Shown: in pieces, positions 1-7,192 of the stretch
Numbering within the stretch: position 1 is the stretch's first letter
Layout: each line of letters starts with the position of its first letter
NCBI GenBank assembly: GCA_934631005.1
Contig: CAKTXA010000003.1
Location: 1 to 64,000 of the forward strand
From: an uncultured Oscillospiraceae bacterium
GTDB taxonomy: Bacteria > Bacillota > Clostridia > Oscillospirales > Oscillospiraceae
Length of the DNA stretch: 64,000 bases
Direction of reading: 5' to 3'
Program-made: the position numbers and the translations under genes
The notes under the pieces: model-generated
Told to the model about the DNA's origin: nothing
Database searches by the model: none
What the model saw: only the letters and a program-made list of their open reading frames with translations

Positions 1-404
1 AAGATCTGATACAGCTCCTTCGCCGTTTCCCGGAAGATAAATTCAGACGCTTCCTTCTGCGTGTAGGCTTCAATGTAGATCTCCCGCAGGTTTTCGTTCA
101 GCTCCGTCAGCGTCATCTGGATCGCCGTTTCGACCGCGTAGACATAGATCGGCGGCAGATCAGCCCCTGCGATTTTTCGTGCCGCACCGAACTGGCTGCT
201 GAACATAAACTCCACCAGTTCCGTCAATACGCCGTCCTTGGCGCGAAAAATGTTCTGGAACTGGCTATAAGACACGCCGGCCTTTTCGTTGATCTCCGCC
301 AGCGTGGTCTGCTTGTAGCCCTTTTCCAAAAACAGCTTTACGCAGACGGTCAGGATCCGCTTCTTCGTGGGCAAACTTGCGCTTGTGATGGCTATGGGGA
401 TCAC
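1..404 (-). CDS. TetR/AcrR family regulator (partial, C-terminus outside window)
   Basis: Only about 134 N-terminal codons are present; the frame runs off the left edge. Residues ~15-60 form a TetR-type helix-turn-helix (TLAEINEKAGVS followed by the aromatic stretch YSQFQNIF), after which the ligand-binding domain begins. An in-frame TAA just upstream makes the GTG at 404 the first possible start. AAAGGA lies only 2-3 nt before it, so a slightly later start cannot be excluded. Ligand and targets are unknown. A palindrome over its own promoter suggests autoregulation, as is usual for the family. Confidence 0.85.
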   Translation of the reverse strand, partial: MIPIAITSASLPTKKRILTVCVKLFLEKGYKQTTLAEINEKAGVSYSQFQNIFRAKDGVLTELVEFMFSSQFGAARKIAGADLPPIYVYAVETAIQMTLTELNENLREIYIEAYTQKEASEFIFRETAKELYQI

Positions 405-418
405 TTCCTTTCCGCCGT

Positions 419-462
419 GGTGTAAACACCATTAGTATAGCACAGAAAAGGGCTGGATGCAA
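419..462 (-). promoter_or_regulatory. Promoter and probable operator of the TetR gene
   Basis: On the minus strand TTGCAT (457-462) and TATACT (434-439) are separated by 17 bp, a good housekeeping promoter. The palindrome GGTGTaaACACC (419-430) covers the expected transcription start, the position expected for an autorepressing TetR operator. Operator function is inferred. Confidence 0.6.
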
Positions 463-540
463 TGGCAAAAGGAAAACGACTTGCATCTTTTCTTTTCAGA
501 GAGAAGTTTCGTGAGTTGAAGCGTCGAGTCTACCGCGCGC

Positions 541-1074
541 TCAAAGCGCGGTGCCGGTTTTTGGGATGTAAAGGCCGGTCATGTCGGTGCGCTCCAGCTC
601 CAGCAGGCGCACCTTGCGCGCAATGCCGCCGCCATAGCCGGTCAGGCTGCCGCTTGTGCCGACCACGCGGTGGCAGGGGATCATCAGCGAGATCGGATTG
701 TGGCCGACCGCGCCGCCCACCGCCTGCGCTGACATTTTGACGATCCCGCGCCGCTCGGCGATCCGGGCGGCGATTTCACCGTAGGTCATCGTTTTGCCGT
801 AGGGGATAGTTAACATAATATCGCAAACCGCTTTGCGGAGCGGCGTGGAATCATACCGCAGCGGTGGGCAGAAATCTGGCTCCCGCCCGGAAAAATAGAC
901 GTCCAGCCAGCGCTTCGCGTCCGCCAGCAGCGGGTGGAAAGCCTGCTCCGTCCGCTCCGGCAGGACGTTCCCGAAATGCTTCTGCCCGTTAAACCACAGA
1001 CCGATGATCGCACTGTCATCGCACGCCACCGTGATCCCTCCCAGCGGGGAGTCATATTCGCAGGTGTACACCAC
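541..1074 (-). CDS. ogt: Methylated-DNA--protein-cysteine S-methyltransferase
   Basis: Suicide repair enzyme that takes the alkyl group from O6-alkylguanine or O4-alkylthymine in DNA onto its own cysteine. The 177 residues match the family length. The signature IPCHRVVG holds the acceptor Cys134, and the DNA-binding helix reads SAQAVGGAVGHNP (~116-127), with Gln where the human enzyme has its arginine finger. The C-terminus carries the usual GYGGGIARK segment. It lies about 30 bp downstream of an AlkA-like glycosylase on the same strand, so the two probably form an alkylation-repair unit. Confidence 0.93.
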   Translation of the reverse strand: MVYTCEYDSPLGGITVACDDSAIIGLWFNGQKHFGNVLPERTEQAFHPLLADAKRWLDVYFSGREPDFCPPLRYDSTPLRKAVCDIMLTIPYGKTMTYGEIAARIAERRGIVKMSAQAVGGAVGHNPISLMIPCHRVVGTSGSLTGYGGGIARKVRLLELERTDMTGLYIPKTGTAL

Positions 1075-1103
1075 AGTACCGCTTCCTTTCGGGCAAATTC
1101 GCG

Positions 1104-1757
1104 TTATTTGGAGCCGCCGCGCGCGGCCTTTGGCCTGTAGTCCTTCAGCTCGGGGATCGCGCCGCCGGAGACGGCCCAGAGATACAGGCTCGCCACGCTG
1201 CCGTAGGGGCGGAAGCGGCGGCGGTATTTTTCAAACAGTTTGCGGTCGATCTTCCGGTGATGATAGACCATCCGCAGCCCGCGCTGGATGGCGAGATCGT
1301 CGTAGCTGAAAATATCGGGCCGCTGCAGGCAGAACAGCAGGATCATCTCCGCCGTCCACACGCCGATGCCCTTGAGACTGCTGAGTTCCCGGATGGCATC
1401 TTCGTCGCGCATGTGTGCCACGGCGTCCAGATCGAACGCGCCGGTGTGCACCTTTTCGGCAAAGTCCGTGATGTACTCCGCCTTGCGGAACGTCATGCCG
1501 AGCGCCTGCAGCGCCGGGACGCCTGCGGTGAGGATCGTTTCGGCGTTCACCGCGCCGAGCGCATCCTGCATCCGCTGCCAGATGGTCGCCTGCGCCTTCA
1601 TGGAGATCTGCTGGCCGATGATGTGATGGATGACGGAGGAAAACAGATCCGGGTCGACCGCGCGCTCGATGGGCCCGATGCGGTCGATCACCGCTCCGAG
1701 CCGCGCGTCCTTCTGCCGCAGATACGACAGCTCCGCTTCTCCGTAGGCAAAATACAA
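1104..1757 (-). CDS. DNA-3-methyladenine glycosylase 2 (AlkA-like, HhH-GPD)
   Basis: Base-excision glycosylase removing alkylated purines. From the chosen TTG start the protein has 217 residues. It contains the helix-hairpin-helix (LSSLKGIGVWTAEMIL, ~125-140) and the acidic motif SYDDLAIQRG (~151-160) that carries the catalytic aspartate. The TTG at 1757 follows AGGTGAT with good spacing and gives the N-terminus MYFAYGEAEL, typical of clostridial members. The frame stays open to 1829, but the upstream extension is not family-like. The ogt gene directly downstream supports a joint repair role. Confidence 0.88.
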   Translation of the reverse strand: MYFAYGEAELSYLRQKDARLGAVIDRIGPIERAVDPDLFSSVIHHIIGQQISMKAQATIWQRMQDALGAVNAETILTAGVPALQALGMTFRKAEYITDFAEKVHTGAFDLDAVAHMRDEDAIRELSSLKGIGVWTAEMILLFCLQRPDIFSYDDLAIQRGLRMVYHHRKIDRKLFEKYRRRFRPYGSVASLYLWAVSGGAIPELKDYRPKAARGGSK

Positions 1758-1839
1758 ACTGATCACCTGCCTTGCAATGCTGATACGATCATAGCATATT
1801 CCGACGCAAAACGCCATCCCGCGCGGCATAAAAACACGG

Positions 1840-1884
1840 CAGTTTCAAAACAGTTTCAACATCGCGCGAAAACCATGCTATACT
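1840..1884 (+). promoter_or_regulatory. Direct-repeat operator and -10 box before the response regulator
   Basis: CAGTTTCAA occurs twice with an 11-bp period (1840-1848 and 1851-1859), the arrangement OmpR/PhoB regulators bind as tandem dimers. A TATACT -10 box (1879-1884) follows 18-19 bp after TTTCAA. The site suggests the downstream regulator once controlled, or still controls, its own promoter. Confidence 0.5.
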
Positions 1885-1915
1885 GCTTGCAGATGCTTAT
1901 GAAGGACGTGATCCC

Positions 1916-2542
1916 ATGACGATCCGCAGGCGCCTTGCGCGCTCGAACCTGATGATGATCCTGATCCCTGTGGCCATCGCGACGATCCTGCTGCTGCTCG
2001 ACCTGATGCTCCCGGGCGTGGACGGCTTTACGATCTGCCGCCGCGTGCGCGAGGAGAAGAAGCTGCCGATCGTGATGGTCTCGGCCCGCACGGGCGACGC
2101 GGACAAAATTCGCGGGCTCGGCTTCGGCGCGGACGACTATGTGGAAAAGCCGTTTTCGCCTAGTGTGCTCGTTGCGCGCGTCAAGGCGCATCTGGCGCAG
2201 GTGGAGCGATTGCAGCCGCCCAAGCGGGAGGAAAAGGTCGTTACTGCCGGTGCACTCACGGCAAAGCTCGACGCGCGGCAGATCTTCAAAAACGGCGTGG
2301 AAATTCCGCTCAAAAACCGCGAATATGAGCTGCTGCTGTTTCTCATGCGCCACCCGGGGCAGGTATTCAGCCGGGAAGATTTATACGAGCTCATCTGGGG
2401 CTTGGAGTCGATGGGCGACAACATCACCGTGGCCGTGCACGTCGGCCGCATCCGTGACAAGATCGAGGACGACCCGCAGGAGCCGAAGCTTTTGCAGACC
2501 GTGTGGGGCGTGGGCTACCGCCTGAACGCGGACGCAGTTTAA
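1916..2542 (+). CDS. OmpR-family response regulator with chimeric, truncated receiver
   Basis: The C-terminal half (~110-208) is a complete OmpR/PhoB winged-helix domain (NREYELLLFLMRHPG, VAVHVGRIRDKIE, GVGYRLN). The receiver starts abruptly at LLLDLMLPGVDGF, so the phospho-acceptor Asp is present but the first ~45 residues with the acidic Mg-binding pair are missing. Residues 1-27 (MTIRRRLARSNLMMILIPVA...) look instead like the cytoplasmic start and first membrane helix of a histidine kinase. The simplest reading is a deletion that joined a kinase start to the middle of a neighbouring regulator. ATG follows AAGGA. Phosphorylation is doubtful; the DNA-binding domain could still work. Confidence 0.75.
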   Translation: MTIRRRLARSNLMMILIPVAIATILLLLDLMLPGVDGFTICRRVREEKKLPIVMVSARTGDADKIRGLGFGADDYVEKPFSPSVLVARVKAHLAQVERLQPPKREEKVVTAGALTAKLDARQIFKNGVEIPLKNREYELLLFLMRHPGQVFSREDLYELIWGLESMGDNITVAVHVGRIRDKIEDDPQEPKLLQTVWGVGYRLNADAV

Positions 2543-2577
2543 CGTCTGTTTCAATTTGATTTTACGGCAATTTAAGA

Positions 2578-2621
2578 GCGTTCCTTACAATGACGGCGGT
2601 CGTTGTAAGGAACGCTTTTTT
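2578..2621 (+). terminator. Rho-independent terminator of the response regulator
   Basis: A 17-bp stem with one G-U pair (2578-2594 with 2599-2615) and a 4-nt loop, followed by a run of six T. Confidence 0.9.
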
Positions 2622-2635
2622 ATTTGGGTGATGCC

Positions 2636-3632
2636 ATGAAAAACAAGTATCAGACCCTCGCGGGAAACACCGTAAAGCTCGGCGCCGGCACGTTTGCCTC
2701 GAAGCTGCTGGTGTTCCTCATGGTGCGGTTTTACACGGAGTATCTCAGCCCTGCCGATTACGGCGCGGCGGATCTCATCACGCAGACGGCAAATCTCCTG
2801 CTGCCCATCGCGAGCCTTGGCATCACCGACGCGGTGTTCCGCTTTGTCATGGACGAGGCGGAGGACGCGGGAAGCGTCTTTACCGTCGGCGCGCGTGTCG
2901 TCGGCGCGGGCTGCGCGGTGCTGCTGTTGCTGGCCGCGGCGCTGGGCGGGCGCGTTTTGGAGGATGGTGTGGGGCTGATCGCCGTGTTCATCATGGCGTC
3001 GAACCTCCATACGCTCTCGGCCCAGTTTGTCCGCGCGCGGGTGGATATGACGCTCTTCGCGGTGCAGGGGCTTCTCAACACGGCGCTCGTCATCGGGCTG
3101 AACATTTTGTTTCTGGCGGTGTTCCGGCTGGGCGTGACGGGCTATGTCCTCTCCACGGCGGCGGCCGATCTGCTGTGCACGGCGTATCTGGTGCTGCGCG
3201 CAAAGCTGTGGCGGTATCTCGTCAAACAGCCCGCTGCGGGCGCGCGCTCCCGGATGCTCCGGTACTGCGTGCCGCTCATCCCCACGGCAACGTTCTGGTG
3301 GGTGACGAGCGTGTCCGACCGCTATATGATCGCCGCGCAGCTCGGCAGCGCGGCCAACGGCATTTACGCCGTGGCGGCCAAGCTGCCCACGATCCTGACG
3401 GTCCTATCGTCGGTGTTCATGGAGGCGTGGCTGTTTTCCGCCGTGACGGAGCGGCAGGGCGAAAAAACGGCGCATCTGCAATTTTACGGCTCCGTCTGGC
3501 GCACATTCGTGGCCGGGCTGGCTGCCGGTGCAGGCGGTGTGCCTGCTTTTTCTGCTGATCTTAAACGCAAAGCCGCTGCTTTTGGCGGCAAAACAGCTCT
3601 TCGGCGCACGCCGGAAAGGAGAAACGACATGA
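2636..3632 (+). pseudogene. Polysaccharide flippase (MATE/MOP superfamily), internally deleted and frameshifted
   Basis: The first ~295 codons read as an oligosaccharide/lipid flippase (NTVKLGAGTFASKLLVFLMVRFYTEYLSPADYGAADL) with many membrane segments. The frame is lost near 3510. In the +1 frame from about 3519 a plausible C-terminus appears (WLPVQAVCLLFLLILNAKP) that ends with TGA at 3630-3632. Intact relatives have roughly 450-500 residues, so about 150 codons are missing at the junction and the gene is broken. Its stop overlaps the ATG of the DUF368 gene (ATGA), showing the two were once translationally coupled. In the uncorrected frame it fuses into DUF368, which is an artefact of the damage. 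Confidence 0.8.
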
Positions 3633-4032
3633 TCCTCACAGCCATCCACGGCTTTTGCATGGCGCTGGCGGACAGCGTCCCCGGCGTGTCCGGCGGCACG
3701 ATCGCGTTCATCCTCGGCTTTTACGACGCGTTTCTGGACGCGCTGCACAGCCTGTTCGGCCGCGACCGGGACGCGCGCCGCGCGGTGCGCTCAAAAAGTA
3801 CCGCTCGCAGATGGTCTGGCTCATCCTCGGGCTGATGGCGGGCTCACTCTACGCCATCGTGATGGGCCCCGCCGGACTGGATACGCCCCGGCCGCCGGTC
3901 AGCCTGCGGACGTTCGACCTCGCCGGGTTCCTCTTCGGCGCGGCGATCCTGCTGGCTCTGGAGCTGCTGCGCCGCCGCACGGCCCGGCAGCCCGCGCCCG
4001 AGACGACAATTAGAAAGAAAAATATCATTTAG
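3629..4032 (+). pseudogene. DUF368 membrane protein (undecaprenyl-phosphate translocase family), internally deleted
   Basis: The start MILTAIHGFCMALADSVPGV and the GGTIAFILGFYDAF segment are typical of the DUF368 N-terminus. After FGRDRDARRA (~3780) the frame breaks, and a C-terminal piece resumes in another frame at about 3787 (ALKKYRSQMVWLILGLMAGS), ending at 4032. The central half, including the second copy of the PG-GISG-type motif, is gone. Members of this family recycle undecaprenyl phosphate across the membrane, but this copy should be inactive. It follows the equally damaged flippase gene with a 4-bp overlap. Confidence 0.8.
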
Positions 4033-4035
4033 GGC

Positions 4036-4133
4036 TTGCAAATTTTTGAGCAATTGGTATAATTAACCCAGAAGATAATTTGCAAATTCTTGTCATGCAG
4101 GGGTTGACAGCGATGTACTTGCCGCCATATACT
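4036..4133 (+). promoter_or_regulatory. Two tandem promoters upstream of the GAGCA repeat
   Basis: Promoter 1: TTGCAA (4036-4041), 16 bp, TATAAT (4058-4063). Promoter 2: TTGACA (4104-4109), 18 bp, TATACT (4128-4133). The perfect 12-bp palindrome AATTTGCAAATT (4077-4088) lies between them and could be an operator. Both promoters would transcribe into the pentanucleotide repeat that begins at 4141. Confidence 0.6.
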
Positions 4134-4140
4134 GACAGCA

Positions 4141-4190
4141 GAGCAGAGCAGAGCAGAGCAGAGCAGAGCAGAGCAGAGCAGAGCAGAGCA
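4141..4190 (+). repeat. (GAGCA)10 pentanucleotide microsatellite
   Basis: Ten uninterrupted GAGCA units. The last units can pair with CTCTGCTC (4198-4205) to make an 8-bp hairpin followed by TTTT, so the repeat forms the 5' arm of a terminator-like structure just downstream of promoter 2. The minus-strand frame through it (repeated ALLCS) has no other coding character. Confidence 0.95.
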
Positions 4191-4251
4191 GGTAGAACTC
4201 TGCTCTTTTGTGCTGCCCGCACATATCCCTGTGCTGTATATTTTTTGACAT

Positions 4252-4296
4252 AAAAGACGCCTTTCCGCTAAATTTTCGGCGGGAAGACGTCTTTTT
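4252..4296 (+). terminator. Terminator-like hairpin upstream of the SLH gene
   Basis: A 17-bp imperfect stem (4252-4268 with 4278-4294) with a 9-nt loop ends in a T run. It would end transcripts from the promoters at 4036-4133 and separate them from the SLH gene, or act as a leader attenuator for it. Confidence 0.7.
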
Positions 4297-4358
4297 GCGC
4301 GTTTTTGTGAACCATCCGCAGGGGGCTGCGGAACATATATTTCTTAGGAGGAATCCTT

Positions 4359-6977
4359 ATGAAACGCAAGATTTTGTCAACAATTGTCGCACTGCTGCTC
4401 GTGGTAGCGCTGCTGCCGATGTCCGTTCTGGCGGCGAGCTATCCGGACACGGACGGCCATTGGGCGGAAACGTCCATCGACCGCTGGAGCGCTGCCGGTA
4501 TCGTGCAGGGCACGGGCGACGCGTTCGCGCCCGACAGCGACCTGACGTGCGCGCAGCTGGCCACCATTCTGGCGAAGCTGCTGCGCCTGCCCGCCGCGGA
4601 CGACGCGGGCTTCAGCGACAACCTCGCCGACGCGTGGTACTATGACGCCATCAACCGCTGCGCGGCGGCCGGCATCCTGACCGGCTACGCGGACGGCACG
4701 GTGCGCCCGAACGAGTCCATCTCCCGTGCCCGCGCGATGGTCATGCTGGCGCGTGCGCTGGGCATCGAGACTGCCGGGACGTCCGTCCTGAACGGCTACG
4801 CCGATTCCGCGTCCGTGCCCGACTATGCGCGCGGCTACGTCGCGGCGCTGATTCGCGCGGACATCGTGAGCGGCGTGAGCGGCAGCCGTCTGGCTCCGAA
4901 TGCGAACATCACCCGCGCACAGTTCGTGACGATCCTCGACCGTGCGATCGCCATCTACGCCGATGAGGACGGCGCGACCGTGAAGGCCGACGATGTCGAC
5001 GGCATCATCGTGGTCGTCGCTGAGGACGTGCAGATCAAGGACGCGCCCGCCGGCACCAAGGTCGTCGCCGCCGCGGGCGCGAAGGGCCTGAACGTCAACG
5101 GCAAGAGCGTCGACGCCGATCAGGTACATACGGTTCCTGAAACCGCCGAGCGCCCGAAGTCTGTCGGCCATGCGCACACGCATGAGTACAAATACACCGA
5201 CAACGGCGACGGCACCCACACCGGCACCTGCACCGCCAATGACTCCACCCTCGACCCCGAAGCGCACACCATCGTGGATGGCAAGTGCACCATCTGCGGC
5301 GCAGCGCAGACGACTGAATCCGTCGCGTCCGTGCTCGGTGAGGATGGTACGTATACCTATTTCGACTCTTTTGTAGATGCGCTCAGAGCCGTATCTAGTG
5401 GCGGCACTGTGAAGCTGACGAAGGATGTCAGCAATTTTACCGGCGTGCTCATCAGCAAAGACTTGACGATCGACTTTGGTACATACACCCTTACCGGCGC
5501 TGCCGATGCCACAGTGATCAAAGTTCAGAATGCAGCAGTCACTCTTACCGGCTCGACCGGCGGGATCAACGGCGGCTCCGGCGGCGACAACGTTGCGATC
5601 TGGGCATCGAATGGTTGCACGATCAACATTACCGGCGGCAACTATACGGTCGGCGGTGACGCGAGCGGCCTTGGCAACTCCACGGTCTATGTGAATGGCA
5701 GCGGCACCGTTAACATCTCCGGCGGCCATTTCTCTTCTGAAAAGACTTATCGGGACAAGTACTATGTTCTGAACCTGAACAATAGCAACCATGGCAGCAT
5801 TTCTGTCACGGGCGGTACCTTTGTCGGGCAGAACCCCGCGGATGGCGACGATAATCAGGGCGGGTGCTTCGTGGCGGACGGTTACTTTGCGCTGCCGAAC
5901 GGGGACGGCACCTATACGGTCGTTACCGCCGATCAGATCACGAGTGGCGTGACCATTCAGGGCATCGCAGGCTACGAGCACAGCGCTTTTGCCACCGTGG
6001 CGGACGCTTACAGCGAGATCAGCCCCAAGGTCGCCGCGCTTGGCGGACTTGGTCAGGAGACCTGCTCCAAGGAGGCGTTTGATGCACTCTATACTGACGA
6101 TGCCAAGATCACATGGACGATCTACGGCAAGCAGGCGCTGGTCGCGGGCAGCGAGGGCAAGGATGCGCATACGTTCACCTTTGGCCGTGCGGCGTCCTAC
6201 TATCGCAATGACTGCAATATCGCGGCGATCATCGTAAAGGGCGGCAATGACAGCGCTGCGTTGGAGCTTTCCACCACGAAAGGCACGTTCACACTGCCCT
6301 ACAACTGGTGGGGCGAGAACATCAAGAACTGTGAGGTCAGCTTTACCGGCATCACGTTTGATGGCGTCAAATCCATCCCCAGTACGTGGGCGTCTCAGGC
6401 GCAGTCCACGCCGTATACCTTTGACCGCTGCACCTTCAACGGCAGTGTTTACGGCTACCACGATTACAACATCAACCTCACCATTCAGAACAGCACGTTC
6501 AATGCCCCCGAAAACACCGACTATGCCGTCATGCTCCAGTCCGAGACCGGCATCAACGGGACTGTGACACTGGATCACAATACCTTTAACGGCTATACCC
6601 GCGGTGTGAACCTCCAGCGCCCCGGCACAGACTTCATCTTCACCAACAACACGATCACCAGTACCGTCAGTAAGCCTGACCGCGCTGCGATCCAGCTGAC
6701 CGACGGCAAGAGCTTCACCGTCACCAGCAACACCGTGCGCGTGAACGCGGGCAACGCTTTCTGGTTCCACAATGCCGCTACAAACAGCGACGTAACATAC
6801 ACTATCAACAACAACAACATTCAGGCTCCCTATATCGGCTACTCTGGTGTTACCAGTTTCGATGTAAATGAAAAAATCACATCCTCCGGCAACAACTTCA
6901 ACAGCACGGATATTACCCAGTGCATGAGGAAAGAAGAGACCAAAGCAACAGCCACCAACCTGACCGCGATCAAGTAA
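4359..6977 (+). CDS. SLH-domain surface protein with right-handed beta-helix region
   Basis: Secreted cell-wall protein of 872 residues. Residues 1-26 are a signal peptide (KRK, hydrophobic core, VLAAS cleavage region). Three SLH repeats (~27-205: DGHWAETSIDRW, ADAWYYDAINRC, and the ARGYVAALIRADIVSG unit) should bind secondary wall polymer. A short HTH-EYKYTDNGDGTHTGTC-...-CTICG segment (~275-318) with paired Cys/His may bind metal. From ~330 onward there are Gly/Asn/Thr-rich parallel beta-helix rungs. A strong TTAGGAGG site precedes the ATG. It faces a second SLH protein convergently. An adhesin or glycan-binding role is plausible but not shown. Confidence 0.9.
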   Translation: MKRKILSTIVALLLVVALLPMSVLAASYPDTDGHWAETSIDRWSAAGIVQGTGDAFAPDSDLTCAQLATILAKLLRLPAADDAGFSDNLADAWYYDAINRCAAAGILTGYADGTVRPNESISRARAMVMLARALGIETAGTSVLNGYADSASVPDYARGYVAALIRADIVSGVSGSRLAPNANITRAQFVTILDRAIAIYADEDGATVKADDVDGIIVVVAEDVQIKDAPAGTKVVAAAGAKGLNVNGKSVDADQVHTVPETAERPKSVGHAHTHEYKYTDNGDGTHTGTCTANDSTLDPEAHTIVDGKCTICGAAQTTESVASVLGEDGTYTYFDSFVDALRAVSSGGTVKLTKDVSNFTGVLISKDLTIDFGTYTLTGAADATVIKVQNAAVTLTGSTGGINGGSGGDNVAIWASNGCTINITGGNYTVGGDASGLGNSTVYVNGSGTVNISGGHFSSEKTYRDKYYVLNLNNSNHGSISVTGGTFVGQNPADGDDNQGGCFVADGYFALPNGDGTYTVVTADQITSGVTIQGIAGYEHSAFATVADAYSEISPKVAALGGLGQETCSKEAFDALYTDDAKITWTIYGKQALVAGSEGKDAHTFTFGRAASYYRNDCNIAAIIVKGGNDSAALELSTTKGTFTLPYNWWGENIKNCEVSFTGITFDGVKSIPSTWASQAQSTPYTFDRCTFNGSVYGYHDYNINLTIQNSTFNAPENTDYAVMLQSETGINGTVTLDHNTFNGYTRGVNLQRPGTDFIFTNNTITSTVSKPDRAAIQLTDGKSFTVTSNTVRVNAGNAFWFHNAATNSDVTYTINNNNIQAPYIGYSGVTSFDVNEKITSSGNNFNSTDITQCMRKEETKATATNLTAIK

Positions 6978-6988
6978 AAACCAGTCAA

Positions 6989-7020
6989 GCGCCCGGGCCA
7001 ACGGCCCGGGCGCTTTCATT
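6989..7020 (+). terminator. Terminator of the SLH gene
   Basis: Perfect 11-bp G+C stem (6989-6999 with 7003-7013) with a 3-nt loop, followed by TTTCATTTTT. Confidence 0.9.
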
Positions 7021-7037
7021 TTTGCATATGTCACAAA

Positions 7038-7076
7038 TTTCGTCGTAACGTAGGGGAGGGGCTCTGCCCCTCCCGC
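7038..7076. repeat. Dispersed palindromic repeat (TTTCGTCGTAACGTAGGGG type)
   Basis: TTTCGTCGTAACGTAGGGG is followed by a GGGG...CCCC palindrome. The same start recurs at 51404 and in inverted form near 51623, so this is a dispersed family. A second palindromic stretch (7118-7192, with CTTCCCCTGGGGGAAG and ACTGATGAGGG) resembles extragenic repeats of gut Clostridia. No gene is seen in 6978-7192. Confidence 0.7.
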
Positions 7077-7192
7077 CGGTACGCACCATCATTCTTTTGG
7101 GGCAGTGCCGATTTGCTGAAGTCCCTTGGCTTCCCCTGGGGGAAGCTGTCTGCGGAGCTTCACTCTGCAGACTGATGAGGGCCGGGGAGCCG

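Noticed and set aside
3508..3835. Natural flippase-DUF368 fusion protein
   Set aside because: The separate flippase C-terminus and its ATGA overlap with DUF368 are visible in another frame, so the fusion results from a frameshift.
4025..4222. Minus-strand frame with repeated ALLCS
   Set aside because: It only reads through the GAGCA microsatellite; no ribosome site and no similarity elsewhere.
4377..7034. 885-codon open frame on the minus strand opposite the SLH gene
   Set aside because: It mirrors the G+C-rich plus-strand gene, has no family-like sequence or ribosome site, and the plus-strand protein has a signal peptide and SLH repeats.
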